DNA of 64,000 nucleotides, from the NCBI GenBank assembly GCA_029204225.1, contig CM055104.1:56386264-56450263 (forward strand), in the 5' to 3' direction. Below, in pieces: positions 32,677 to 44,134 of this stretch. Source of the DNA: Diphasiastrum complanatum. Lineage: Eukaryota > Streptophyta > Lycopodiopsida > Lycopodiales > Lycopodiaceae. A program made the translations under genes and the position numbers. The notes beneath the pieces were generated by a model that saw nothing but the letters and a program-made list of their open reading frames with translations, was not told the DNA's origin and ran no database searches. The number at the start of each line of letters is the position of its first letter. Position 1 is the stretch's first letter.

Positions 32677-33474
32677 TAAAGGCTGAAATGAGCTAAATCC
32701 TTGGTTTTCATTCAATTTGATCACAATTTTTGATCTAAATCTTGTTTAGATTGGATCTTAGCATCTAGTATTGATTCTAGAACTCAAAGTGAGTCAAATA
32801 CATTGGAGATTGGTGTTGTGTGACTTCATTTGCAGGTGTTTAGATGTCTAAAACCAGAGGCAAAGTTGAATTCAATTCACATTACCAAGATAGCAAGTTT
32901 TGCTTGCTCCAAGCATTGATTTCTAAGCGAGTTTTGGAGGTGATTTCATAGAGAAGGCTTTCTAGCATTCAAGGATAGGGAAGATCAGAGTTTTGGGGAC
33001 TCTTCAAGGCTGTTCTAAGGTGTAGTAGGCACCTCCTAAAGTGATTTAGGTTCAGTCCAACCATTGCTTGACTTATGCACCAAATTAGATCAATTTTTCA
33101 TCGATTTTGATCATTTTTTGCTTGTGATTGGATAGTAGATTGTGTTGCATCCTCATTAAGTTCCATTTAGATCTTTTACAAGTGATTTTGGAAGTATATT
33201 AGGTTGCTGAAATTCACTCTTGATCAGATCATTTGGAAGCTTTAATGTTCTTTATAGAAAGAGGGGCAATTCTACTAGTATTGTCTACTTCAATCAAGCA
33301 AGTGCATTGTTTCTAGTATTCTATGATTTGATTTTGTTAGAGATCATTCTTAGATCTTTATAGGAAGTCTATTACTGATCTTTTCAGGTCCCTAAGAAGT
33401 GGGATAAGGTAGACCTTCAATCAAATAAATAGAAGTAACCTTCATTTGTGTCAAGTCCTTGCTTAGGAGACTAG
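32677..33474 (+). other. Leader of copia D
   Basis: About 800 bp of non-coding leader between PBS and gag, with repeated TTGATC/GATCTT words and no meaningful open frame. Confidence 0.75.
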
Positions 33475-34620
33475 ATGGCATCTATAAATGCATATCTTTT
33501 GGATACTAATGAAAGGCTCAACAAAACTAACTATTCCATATGGAAAGTTAGAATGGAATCCATCATTATCATGCAAGATCTGATGGAAATTGTAAATGGT
33601 AAGGAGGGTGAACCTATTCATTCTCAAGAAAAAGCCAAATACATCAAGAGGTGCAATGTTGCACTACATTGCATAAAAATGAATGTTGCAAATGAATTCT
33701 TAAGAGAGGTAGGAGATTGCACTTCAGCTCAAGATGCTTGGGAGACTTTGCAAAAGGTCTATGAATCCAAGAACCAAACTATAATGTTAGCTTTGAAGAA
33801 TCAAATCTATAGAATCTATCAAAAGAAAGGAGAGAGTGCACATACTTTTGTCCTAAGAGTAAAGGCATTGAACAAAGAGCTAGCCTTTATAGGTGATCCT
33901 ATCAAGGATGAAGAGCTTGTTCAACTCATATTGAATGAAATAAGCTTTGAATTTGACAATTTGGTTCAAGGATATGCAATTATGGATAAGCTACCCATAC
34001 TTGAAGAACTCCAAGGCACATTCATGGCCAAGGAATCAAGAAGGAGCCAAATGCAAGAGAGGATGGATAGGCTTTCCATCCAAGGTGGAGATGACCAAGC
34101 TCTTTTCACCAAAGGCAAAGGCAAGTCCAAAGGCAAAGGATCAACATTCAAGAAGTCTAAAAAGCTTGAGGATCAAGAAGGACTCTCAAAGGCATCTCCA
34201 TCAACCACCAAAGTCAAGAAGGACAAATCAAAGGTGAAGTGCTACTATTGTAGCAAGATGGGGCATTATGCCTCGGAATGCTTCAAGAGGAAGCAAGATC
34301 AAAGCCAAGCCAACATGAGCAAAGAGGAGGAGGAGGAGAGTTCACATGAGGACTCTCTCATGATGTCCATATTTTCTTCAACAAGCTTCAAAGGAGAAGA
34401 TCCTTGGTGGATTGACTCGGGTGCTAGTTCACACATGACTAGTAAAAGAGAGTTTTTCTCTTCTCTCTTATCTTATGATGGACCTATAAAGTCTATCTAT
34501 ACAGAAAATGATGAAGCTTGTAAGATTGAAGGAGTTGGTAGCATTCCCCTTTGCTTAGGATCTTCCAAAAAGATCAACATAGAAGGTGTTTTGTACATTC
34601 CTACAATAACAAAGAATTTA
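33475..34620 (+). CDS. Copia D gag and protease, frame open up to the insertion
   Basis: ATG at 33475 (MASINAYLLDTNERLNKTNY) opens a 382-codon copia stretch. The gag domain has NYSIWKVRMESIIIMQD, RCNVALHCIKMNVANEFL, AQDAWETLQKVYESKN and LVQLILNEISFEFDNLV. A Lys-rich linker leads to the CCHC knuckle CYYCSKMGHYASEC (about 34240-34280) and the protease site WWIDSGASSHMTSKREFF (about 34405-34460). It ends in GVLYIPTITKNL at 34620, where a foreign sequence begins and adds 73 unrelated codons before a stop at 34837. Gag is therefore intact and could be made; the rest of the polyprotein could not follow in this frame. Confidence 0.9.
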
Positions 34621-35342
34621 TCAACTTCCTCAATGTTTCCAACCTGTCCGACATCTTGCAGCTTGTCCACGATCTCCGACTTGTCCGAAGTCATTGACTT
34701 GTCCAAAGTCATCGACATCCTCGACGTCTCCAACCTGTCCGACATCTTGCAGCTTGTCCACGATCTCCGACTTGTTCGAAGTCATCGACTTGTCCGAAGT
34801 CATCAAATCCTTGACATCTCCAACCTGTCCGACGTCTAATCCATCATTGTTCCAGCAATTTAGTTTGTGTAAGGTGATTGCATGATTCGAATTGATTCAA
34901 TACTTGCAGAGTCGTTGTTTTGTAGTATATGACTAATAGCACTATTCGATTTTCTTGTTCTAATTATTGCATTTTGATACAATGCTTTTGCAAATCCAAA
35001 TCTCTATAATCAAGGTAATTTGAGCATGGCTAGGGAATTGACTTAGGCGATCTAGAACTTTGAAGCTGTGATTAGTAGGACAGACTTCGAAGACTTCAAA
35101 GTCAGTTTGATTACTAAATCGATAGACTTAGTTTAATGCACATTGGATTCCCTATTGCTGCACATTTTGTCACAACATGAATTGAAGGTTGATCCACTTG
35201 TCGAATCCTAGCACAAAGCACTCTCTTGAATGTCAACAAATGAACTCAAGAAAAAATCACAAAGATATGGAACCTCTCAAATCTCTTTCTTGCACCAAAC
35301 CTAGCAAATCAACACATAGAATGAAGAATTCTTGATGATAGT
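34621..35342. other. 0.72-kb foreign insertion in copia D with a 90-bp tandem repeat
   Basis: It interrupts the conserved KNL/LSVGQMV junction between protease and integrase. The first 215 bp hold about 2.2 copies of a 90-91-bp unit (AACCTGTCCGACATCTTGCA at 34641, 34732 and, changed, 34822), with a nested GACTTGTCCGAAGTCAT word. The rest (34860-35342) is non-coding AT-rich DNA with no relative in the window. I found no convincing target duplication or terminal repeats. Confidence 0.75.
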
Positions 35343-36250
35343 CTACTAAGTGTTGGCCAAATGGTAGACAATGGTTTCAATGTTGACTTCGCTTCAAATG
35401 AATGTTTCATCAAGACGAAGGGTAAGATAGTGGCTAAGGGCACTAGACTTGGCAAACTTTATAAGTTGGATGCATTTGTGGATACTAATGTTGTCAGCCG
35501 AGAAGAGCAAGATATCTACCTTTACTTTATGGCACAAAAGACTTGGACATGTCAACTCAGGTTCTATGGAGGCTATGATCAAGGAGGAGTATGTTTTAGG
35601 CCTAGCAAGGTCTATTGGGAAGGAAGACAAGGTTTTTGAAGCTTGTGCCTTATCCAAGGCACATAAGAAGGTGTTTCCTAACTCCATCACAAAGTCATCT
35701 CATCCTCTTGAACTCATACACTCAGATGTGCACATTGCTAGCACCAAATCTAATGGAGGTTCATCCATGTTTTTAACCTTCATTGATGACTACTCAAGAT
35801 ATTGTTGGGTGTTCTTACTTTCCTTCAAGTCTCAAGTATTTGATACTTTTGTAAAGTTCAAGTTGTTTGTAGAAAAGCATCATAATCATAGCATCAAGAT
35901 CCTTAGAAGTGACAATGGTGGAGAATTCATCTCCAATGAGTTCAAGGCCTTTTGTGAGGAGGAAGGTATCAAGAAAGAGACTTCTTGTCCTTACACTCCT
36001 CAACAAAATGGAGTTGCTGAAAGAAGGAATAGAACATTATGTGAATGTTCTAAGGCTTTAAGATTAGATGCTTGTTTGCCCAAATCCTTTTGGGGTGAGT
36101 CTCTTGTATGTGCAAACTACTTGATGAATAGGGTGTCTTGCAAAGCAATTGAAGGCAAAACTCCTTATGAGATGTTGTATGGAAAGAAATCCAATCTTAA
36201 TCACTTGAAAGTTTCTGGGTGTATATGTTATGTGCATGTGCCATTGGAAA
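35343..36250 (+). pseudogene. Copia D integrase
   Basis: Resumes with LSVGQMVDNGFNVDFASNEC, shifts frame near 35520, then runs in the long frame to 37392. Features: LWHKRLGHVNSGSMEAM and CALSKAHKKVF (zinc region), LIHSDVHIASTKSNGGSSMF (first Asp), FIDDYSRYCWVFLLS, RSDNGGEFISNEFKAFCEEE (second Asp), YTPQQNGVAERRNRTLCECS (Glu), LPKSFWGESLVCANYLMNR and TPYEMLYGKKSNLNHL. The catalytic triad is complete, but the preceding insertion and frameshift cut it off from gag. Confidence 0.92.
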
Positions 36251-38162
36251 CAAGAACCAAAGAGGATCCATCTTCCACAAGAGGGATCATGCTTGGATAT
36301 GCAAGCTCAAGCAAGGGCTACAAAGTCTATCTCCCATCCTTGAACAAATTTGTTGTTTCATGGGATGTCATCTTTGATGAACATCATATGCATATGCTTC
36401 AAGAAGGCTCAAGTGCTCCAACAATCAAGAAGAAGATGGCCGAGGAGCAAGATCTTGGTTTTGAGGAGGAGCTCATGGAGGAGCAAGCACCAAACCCACC
36501 TATCACACCAAGGAGATCTTCAAGGGCAAAAGTGGAGCCATTAAGGCTCACATATCAAGGCAAAGGACAACAAGTTGAGGGTATCTCATCCACTTCTTAT
36601 GCTTTATCTAGTTTTGAAGAACCATCTAATATTGAAGATGCATTGAACTCCAAAGAATGGTATAAAGCTATGTTGGATGAGTATGATGCCTTGATTGAGA
36701 ATGAAACTTGGTTGCTTGTTGAGAGGCCTCAAAGGAATGTAATAGGATGCAAGTGGGTCTTCAAGCTTAAATTGAATGCAAATGGGAGTGTTAACAAACA
36801 TAAAGCAAGATTAGTTGCAAAAGGTTATGCTCAAGAGAGAGGGATAGACTATGAAGAAACTTTTGCACCCATGGCCAAGATGGTCACAATAAGGCTAATC
36901 ATTGCACTTACATCACATTTTGGATGGATTCTATGTCAAATGGATGTCTCTAATGCTTTCTTGAATGGTTTTTTGGAAGAGGATATCTATATGGAGCAGC
37001 CACAAGGGTTCATCAAGCATGGAATGGAGAACAAAGTATGCCATTTCCAAAGAAGCATTTATGGCTTGAAGCAAGCCTCGAGATCTTGGAATTCAAGACT
37101 ACATTGCTATCTTATTTCACTTATTTTTGTTCAAAGTAAATATGATCCCACTCTTTACATTAAGTTTGATGATGTTGGTATTGTACTTTTACTCATTTAT
37201 GTAGATGACATCATCATTAGTGGAAATAGTGTTGATGGTATTGAAAAAATCAAGATAGATCTATCCTTAGAGTTCAAGATGGTAGATCTTGGGTGTCTTC
37301 ACTTCATCTTAGGCATAGAAGTACTTAGAGGGTCTGATTTTATCTTTATAAGTCAAGTAAACTATGCTCAAAAGTCTTTTGAAGAAGTTTAAGATGGAAG
37401 TATGCAAAAGTGTTGACACACCAATGGAGCAAGATGTAAAAGTGCCAAATGAAGATGATGAAAGATCCTTCATAGACATCACTTTGTTTAGGCAGCTTAT
37501 AGGTTCCTTAATGTGGATCACTATAACTAAACCAGATCTTAGCTTTAGTGTATGTAGGTTGAGCCAATCCATGCAAAAGCCATTGAATATCCATTGGAAA
37601 AAGGCTAAGAGGATTCTAAGATACATCTCGGGTACATTGGATTTTGGAATTCTATATAGAGGAGATGTGATTAACCTTCATGCATTTAGTGATTCAGATT
37701 TTGCATGGGACAAGAGGGATAGGAAATCAACAAGTGCCTATTCAACTTTCATAGGAGAAGGTGTGGTTTCATGGCTTTCAAAAATGCAAGAAACTATATC
37801 TCTATCTTCAACCGAGGCAGTACAAAGCTTTGACAACCACTACAAAGGAGGTACTTTGGATCAAGAGATTATTGGTGGAGCTAAAGATCATGGATTCAGA
37901 GGAGGCACCAATCATCTACAATGATAATATATCAGCCCAACACCTTGCATCTAACCCAATCTTCCATGCAAGATCTAAGCACATTGAGATATGCCATCAC
38001 TTTGTGAGAGAAATGGTGCAAGCCAAGGAGATTGCTTTGGAGCATGTTCCAAGCAATGAATGTGTAGCTGATCTACTTACTAAACCACTTCAAAAGACAC
38101 CTTTTATGAAGTTCAGATCATCACTTGGAGTGATTAGTAAAGCAATGATTGAACCAAGCTAG
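36251..38162 (+). pseudogene. Copia D reverse transcriptase and RNase H
   Basis: RT: VIGCKWVFKLKLNANGSVNK, ARLVAKGYAQERGIDYEETF, QMDVSNAFLNGFLEEDIYME, SIYGLKQASRSWNSRLHC, LLIYVDDIIISGNS (YVDD at about 37200), LGCLHFILGIEV. A one-base insertion at about 37380 moves the frame to 37364-37924: RQLIGSLMWITITKPDLSFS, HWKKAKRILRYI, and RNase H HAFSDSDFAWDKRDRKSTSA with SSTEA. A two-base deletion near 37830 moves it again to 37761-38162: NDNISAQHLASNPIFHARSK, VADLLTKPLQKTPF and a TAG stop just before the polypurine tract. Mutations replace a few conserved residues (FAGD is FAWD). Confidence 0.93.
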
Positions 38163-38164
38163 AT

Positions 38165-38176
38165 AATGAGGAGGAG
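38165..38176 (+). other. Polypurine tract of copia D
   Basis: AATGAGGAGGAG directly precedes the 3' LTR. Confidence 0.9.
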
Positions 38177-38858
38177 TGTTAAAAATTGACAATTCTAGCT
38201 TGACTAGTTTTGGTCATATGACTTGTAATTAGTTAGATGGTCATGATGTGGCTTGTCACACGTGCCAAATAGCATAGGATTCCATTCATAAGGATGTTCT
38301 CAAGTAGACCTAAGTGTTAGAACCTTTGGAATGAGTCCAAATTATGCTTAGATACAAGGGAGAAAAAATAGGAGCTATTTTTGGTAATTTTTGCATTGTT
38401 GAGGGATCTCCAAGATTCCAACCCTAACTTGGTAGGGATGAAAGATCCACCAAAATTAGCATTAGGGATAGGTTTAGGGCTACTCATACCTGCCCAAAAC
38501 CGTGATGGATCATGTATATATAGGTGATGATATCTCACCAAAATTAATCAAGCAATTTCATGTTTTTTCTCTCATAATGGTGCAATTGCTCTCTATGTTC
38601 ATAATTGTTTGAGTACTTGTGATTACTAATGATTATAGGATTGAATGTAGGTCTGGTGTACAATACTCAGACTGTGGGAGGCCGTACTTTCACACGTGTG
38701 AAGCCTTCTTCAAGGATTTGGGCCATTTAGTGAGGTTCAAGCACAGATTTTTTATGGATTTTGATGGTTCAACTTGTGCTAATCTTATGAAATCATAATC
38801 TATTGTTTTCCTCATCATTTCAAGTGTTTTAGGATCCTTATTTGCTGTAATTTTTACA
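38177..38858 (+). mobile_element. 3' LTR of copia D
   Basis: 682 bp, same ends and TATA box as the 5' LTR, about 8 base differences by eye. Followed by AGATG, the target duplication. Confidence 0.96.
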
Positions 38859-38863
38859 AGATG

Positions 38864-39829
38864 ACTAACGGATTTACCTTCTGCAGTAAGAATTATAGTT
38901 TTACAGTCAGTAATAATTCACTGATTTTTTGTCTGAGGTCAAAAACAGTCAACATAAAATAGATTTCAGTCTCTGTTTTGGTTTACAGAATATGCTCTAT
39001 GCTTAACAAACATAATGGCAATTTACAAGCACAATAAATCCCATATTGCTAATCCATTGAAAAACATGGAGAAGCTATTGCTCAAAGTGGTTGAAAAACA
39101 CCATTAGAGTTATATATATTATATTTCCAAAACCACATACATTATCATGACAAAACCATTGAAAAAGATGGTCCTGATTTCGTAATTAGATCATGACAAT
39201 TGCATACATGAATGAATACAGTAAGTATGAATGCCAATGATTTCTTGTGAATGGGGTGCATCTTAAATATAAGTAAGGAAAGTATGAAATTTACTGATGT
39301 GTAATTGGAGATCATACTAAATATTTCAAAAAAAATTGAAAGATAATGGAAATGATTTCATACAATACACCAAATTGAACTCTAATTGTGATCTATCAAC
39401 TTCTAAAGCAACATCATACGTATTTTAATTAGATCATGATAAAATATTTGTATACAAAGTTTGCTTGATTGGAGAGAATATGAGGATTAGTAAATGGAAA
39501 ACATTTATATCATTGAAAAGAGTATTTGAGATGGATTACTTATGAGGTGAATGGGCTCAAACTTATGTTACCTTCGAGTATAATCTATGGCAATATCCAA
39601 ACTAGAAGCCCAATGACTGGCTTCATAATCATACCAAAACCCCGCTATAGTGTTATGAACAGTATCAAGCAACACACCAAACATACCGCAGATGAAGATG
39701 ATAGAAATCCAAAACCCCCATTTAATCTGGATTCTCAGAATGCCTTGATTTTCAAATTCAAGATAGCACAAAAATTGTTGTGTGCTTCCTGATTTAATCC
39801 CTTTGTAAATATGTAGATGGCATGTACAG
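38864..39829. other. No recognisable gene
   Basis: AT-rich right flank of copia D. Continuous with 31521-31976 before the insertion. No domain or repeat recognised. Confidence 0.5.
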
Positions 39830-40480
39830 AGTTCTGCAAAATTTTAGGCTCACCTCCTTGTTGAGTTTCATGCTCCTGATGTAATGGTATTTGATCTCAA
39901 TGTGCTTGCTCCTAGAGTGAAACCTAGGATTAATAGATAATGCAATTACACTTTGATTCTCACATTGGATCATTGTTGGAGCAGATTATCTGAGACCAAT
40001 ATCAGACAATAAATTTCTCAACCAAATTGTCTCTTTGGTAGCTTGAGAGGCTGCAATGTACTCTGATTCTGTCGAAGACATTGCAATGGGGGTCTGCTTA
40101 CGACTATTCCAAGATATCGGACCATTGTTGAGCAGAAAGACCTATCCAGAAGTTGATTTTTTGGTGTCAATATCACCTATCCAATTTGCATCTATATATC
40201 CATGAAGAGTATGGATATCGGATGGATCTCCATCGCCATAGCAAATGTAGAGGTCCATTGTAGCTCGTACATATTTGATTACTCTGAAAAGAGCTTTCCA
40301 ATGGATCATGTCAGGATTGGTCATGTATTGGCTCAAGGAACTGATGGCTTATGCAAGATCTGGCCTGGTCGAGATCATTGCATACATCAGAGATCCGATA
40401 ATAGATTAGTATGGATACCCCTTCATTTTAGCCTTCTCCTCATTGGTCTAGCTTGTATAAATTTGCATGCTTTTTGAAAT
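39830..40480 (-). pseudogene. Copia RNase H fragment
   Basis: The minus strand reads SIIGSLMYAMISTRPDLA, SLSQYMTNPDMIHWKALFRV, then RNase H LHGYIDANWIGDIDTKKSTS. In the next frame it gives FLLNNGPISWNSRKQTPIAM, SSTESEYIAASQATKETIWL, CENQSVIALSINPRFHSRSK and HIEIKYHYIR. Two frameshifts and several stops are present. It has no LTR or RT. It starts right after the last conserved part of copy 3 of the unidentified family and may have inserted there. Confidence 0.82.
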
Positions 40481-40914
40481 TTTTTATAATCCATCAATTT
40501 TGTATAAGGACGAATTTGGATTCTTCTGTAAAACCATTGGAAAAGTTGCATTATATAGTTGTTTTTTGTGCTAGTCTCGTCATGTTGTGTACTTTTATGA
40601 AATGCCGCTCTTGCTTGCCAATCAGATTTTTCCATTGCTTGCGATGACCATATGCTAAGACTTCCACTATTTCTTGCAAAGAATGTCGAATGATGTCGTA
40701 ATATGTGCTGCATGTCATAAAAACATAATCTAAATCAGTACCAAAAGTATCTAATTTAATTGTACATATTTGTCTATCGTAGTGTAAAATTGAAATCTTA
40801 CCATATAATGTGTTATATGATCAACACCCCATGCACTCTGAACTGCATCCACGAATTCATTGGTTGTTTTCTATATCATTTGAATATCAGTATTTGAAAA
40901 TCAGTATTTGAACA
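40481..40914 (-). other. Possible 3' continuation of unidentified family copy 3
   Basis: Short minus-strand stretches such as NEFVDAVQSAWGVDHITHYM and LQEIVEVLAYGHRKQWKNLI look protein-like, but lie in changing frames with stops. They follow the recognised family blocks in the same orientation. Without another copy of this part for comparison, I cannot tell gene from chance. Confidence 0.3.
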
Positions 40915-42275
40915 TCAGTATCATTTGAACACATCCTCTAATCTGGAAATAGCTTCCTTTGCAGAGGCCTCTGGCTCGAAATTCCATGCAAACAAGATGT
41001 GAAGATATATTATTTTTTCTATAATACGCACCTCCGCATGCAATGTACAGATATGAACATTTCGTAGAGGAATCGGTAGTACAAGTTTCCAAGTAGGATC
41101 TTCTCGATCTCTTGATATTCATGTACTCATTGTCATGTCTTTTGTTGTTTTCATGCAGTACAAACAAAGGTGTTTAGAGTTAGCGCCATGAAATACATTG
41201 AACATACATTTTAATGTTGAAAGTGCCAATTCCAGGAATATTGAGTGAAACTCCCTCCATGTAATTTTTTATGGTGGCAAGATATGATGTTCTATTAAAT
41301 ATCCATGAGAGAATGTTATGGTCTTCTTTCAGCACCTATAAGAGTACAAAAACGTGATTAGCCTCATAATATTAACACAGAGAAGATTTTAGATATGAAA
41401 TCCATATTCAAATGATTATCCCTATTTATTATGCAAAGGAACTGCTATACCTGAAATGCTGCCAACCACCAGATACCATTTCTAATTGAACACTGAAATG
41501 GAAGTCTTCTGAGTCTTTTGAATTTGAAAGTGCTTCATTCATGATTGTGAGACTGACTCTTTTCATTTTTTGTCCTTCTATAATTTCAGATTCATCTAAC
41601 TTGAAAACAACTATCAACTTGTTATTGACATTCTCATTTGTCATACTGTAAAAATTTATGATGAATGTTAATAACTGATTAATGTCAATAAATGAATTGT
41701 TGGAACTATTATATGCTAGACTTTCTCCTTTCGAGCAATACACTTCATTGATATGAAATGGATTACCAACTATTGTCTGCATACCATGGTTTAACATGTC
41801 TCTTTCTTTTTTAAGATGAAATGGTCGTGGGATTGAAAACATTTTAATATTTACCTATGCAAATGTCTCCTTTATCATCTTAAACATTGTTGCATATGCT
41901 TCCCTACTGATGCTAGAAAGTCACATGCCCCCTGAAGTATTGTAGTGTCTAACATTTTTCCAACTTCATCCATAATGCTATCAATAACTTAAGCCTTAAT
42001 CTTTTTCATTTTGTTATTATTTAACATTGATTTCATAGATTTAGAAGTCAAGATAGAGCCTAGTGAGTTTCCAATTGAAATCTAACTGACTCACCGAATG
42101 AAAATCTGGATGTTGCAATGAACATGGATCAATATAATACAATGTTCCTGATGACCATAAATCTACATGTTTTAGCTTTTCCTCCCTATATCGGACCATA
42201 TCAGAAGCTGACAATTTGGGTTGCTTTGAATTTTTCGTTCTGAGCGGAGCATATTCTGGTGACAAATCCACATGA
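40915..42275 (-). pseudogene. Unidentified repeated gene family, copy 3 (most complete)
   Basis: Minus-strand order: block 1 (42271-42041) DMVRYREEKLKHVDLW, SLQHPDFHSVSQL; block 2 (about 42040-41875) LTSKSMKSMLNNNKMKKIKA, MDEVGKMLDTTILQGACDF, one stop; a GTAAAT donor-like site near 41856; block 3 (41842-41429) RDMLNHGMQTIVGNPFHINE, FKLDESEIIEGQKMKRVSLT; block 4 (about 41345-41205) EDHNILSWIFNRTSYLATIK, MEGVSLNIPGIGTF; block 5 (about 41208-40925) TLKCMFNVFHGANSKHLCLY with a C-x2-C pair (CLYC), then one TGA, then PIPLRNVHICTLHAEVRIIE. Blocks 1-2 match copy 2 and block 3 matches copy 1. Spacing between blocks suggests introns. The cysteine pair and a later His/Cys pair (HICTLH) could bind metal. 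I do not recognise a named superfamily; an unclassified transposon protein or a decayed host gene family are both possible. Confidence 0.6.
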
Positions 42276-42299
42276 AGATGATAAAACTTTGTTATCAGT

Positions 42300-44130
42300 A
42301 CAGTAGTATAGTAACAAACAAAACAATGACAATAACAAAATTGGAGATGGCGCTAACGACTCTGCTGGAGATAGAGATGGCGTACGCTTTTTTCAAAAAT
42401 GTCACTCCTAATTCAAATTTTTGAGTGTTCCCAACTATTGAGAGGGAATATTTCAGCATTTTAAAAAATTATATTTTAACTGTGGTTAAACACCAGTGAA
42501 GTTTGATGTGACTAAACTAAGGTGCATTCATTTACATGAAAAGTAGTGCGAGCAGATGCATAAAGAAGTTAGAAAATAATCGAGTTTTCCACTTCCATCA
42601 ACATTGTCTTTGAGTGACGAGTTGTAGCATTGATCTTTGAGTGTTCTTGTGTGCTGTAAAATTTTGTCAACATGCAACAACGCGACACAATATATGGATT
42701 GAAATTCATTTAGCCTAGAATTCTTATGAGTGACATTGAATTAGAATGTGGTTTTGTAACCTAAATGAATCTATTTGGTGCTAGAAAGGGGTTAAAAAAA
42801 TATGAATGTCTAATGTGGTTGTAAAGCAAATCAAACCATGTCTTGAACAAATGGTATAGCTATTTTTAGAACTTGACAGATTTTTAGTTGTTGTGGACTT
42901 GTATGAATGCACAAAAGTAAATATTTCTAAATTTAATGTGGAATAGAAAAGACATCTATATTGAAACACTTTTTAATCATTTGTTAAATTGTTGTTGCAA
43001 TTAGCTTCATTATATAAAATAAGCATACTTTAAATCACAATATTTAATCAAGCCAAGGAGCATAGAGCTCCAAACGTCCCACTTGTGCAACACCCAACTT
43101 AACCATTGCAAACAGATTTCTATTAAAAAAATAAAAGCAAGGTGAATTAAACTTTACTGCATATATCAAAAAGCTAGGATCTAAAAATCAGGTTACACCA
43201 TGTCAGGTGTTTACGGTTGTGAAGCAATACCGAACTAATAACATAGCTTGTGCATTTTTTTTCTAGTAATCAGATTCTGCCACGTGTCACATGTTGGTTG
43301 ACAGCCTTATATTTTCCCTTGGTGGGAGCAGTCTTGGAGTCATAAAGCTACCACGCTTTGAGAGGGAGTTGAAGAAACAAAGTGTTCCTATTACCAAAGC
43401 TCTGCTAGCTCTCGACTCCCCACCTGACAAATATTTCGAAGATCTCGAAGACGAAGACCTCAAGGACGAAATGTTCGCGAACAACATGAGAAGGTCAAAT
43501 AACACGAAACGAAAATGTTTGAGACACCCAAAGGTCAAATACTTTCAACACCTCACGTTTGAAAGGACCGAGAGGATCAAAAGAGTACCGTAAAGTACAA
43601 CTACACATCACTCATGTCCTGTGGACATCTTGTGGTCTTAAGGCCAAAATACTACACAAACTATAGGCTCTAGGTTGTATTCAAGCTCAAAAAAATACTA
43701 GAGACTTGTAGTTGGTTTTTGTTGTGCGTTGTTGGGTGCCACATATCAATCTTTATAAGGCATGTTGAGAACATAGCCCTAAGGTCAAGAAATTTATGAT
43801 GTACAGTATCTTACTATGTGATTCTTGTGTTTTTTCTATCAACTCTAAAGTTCAAATTGACAGCTCTTTTTGAAGGTTTTCTATGCCTTTCAAATGAACA
43901 TGAGAAATTGCCCTTTGAATGAACATTCAAATTAATGGGCAGAGGTTGTTGGTGGGATGTCCCACGACTTGTTGAACTTTACCCATGACAATTGATTTAA
44001 CATTAACAAGAACATAACCAATCTTTGTTTTCTTTCTCTTGAGGACACCCCAACCAGGAAGACCAGAAATATTGACTACAAACTATTCGAAATCATTTAT
44101 GATTATCTAAAGAATTTACAATAGTATACA
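42300..44130. other. No recognisable gene
   Basis: AT-rich DNA. A plus frame at 43291-43593 (100 codons, charged) overlaps a minus frame of 83 codons and shows no domain or relative. CATGTGT-type and TATAAAAT words occur but in no promoter-like order. Confidence 0.5.
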
Positions 44131-44134
44131 TAGT

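Larger units (their letters stand above)
31982..38858 (+). mobile_element. Copia element D, structurally complete
   Basis: A 6,877-bp element with 682-bp LTRs at both ends, PBS, gag-pol, polypurine tract, and a perfect 5-bp target duplication AGATG (31977-31981 and 38859-38863). By eye I count 8 differences between the LTRs (about 1.2%), mostly transitions, so this is the youngest clear insertion in the window. The coding region is nevertheless disabled by a foreign 0.72-kb insertion (34621-35342), a frameshift near 35520 and two near 37380 and 37830. The old damage in a body with near-identical LTRs suggests that it was copied by another element's proteins, or that damage arose quickly. Confidence 0.96.

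Noticed and set aside
43287..43593. Overlapping 100- and 83-codon frames
   Set aside because: No domain and no upstream or downstream gene context; each could be a shadow of the other.
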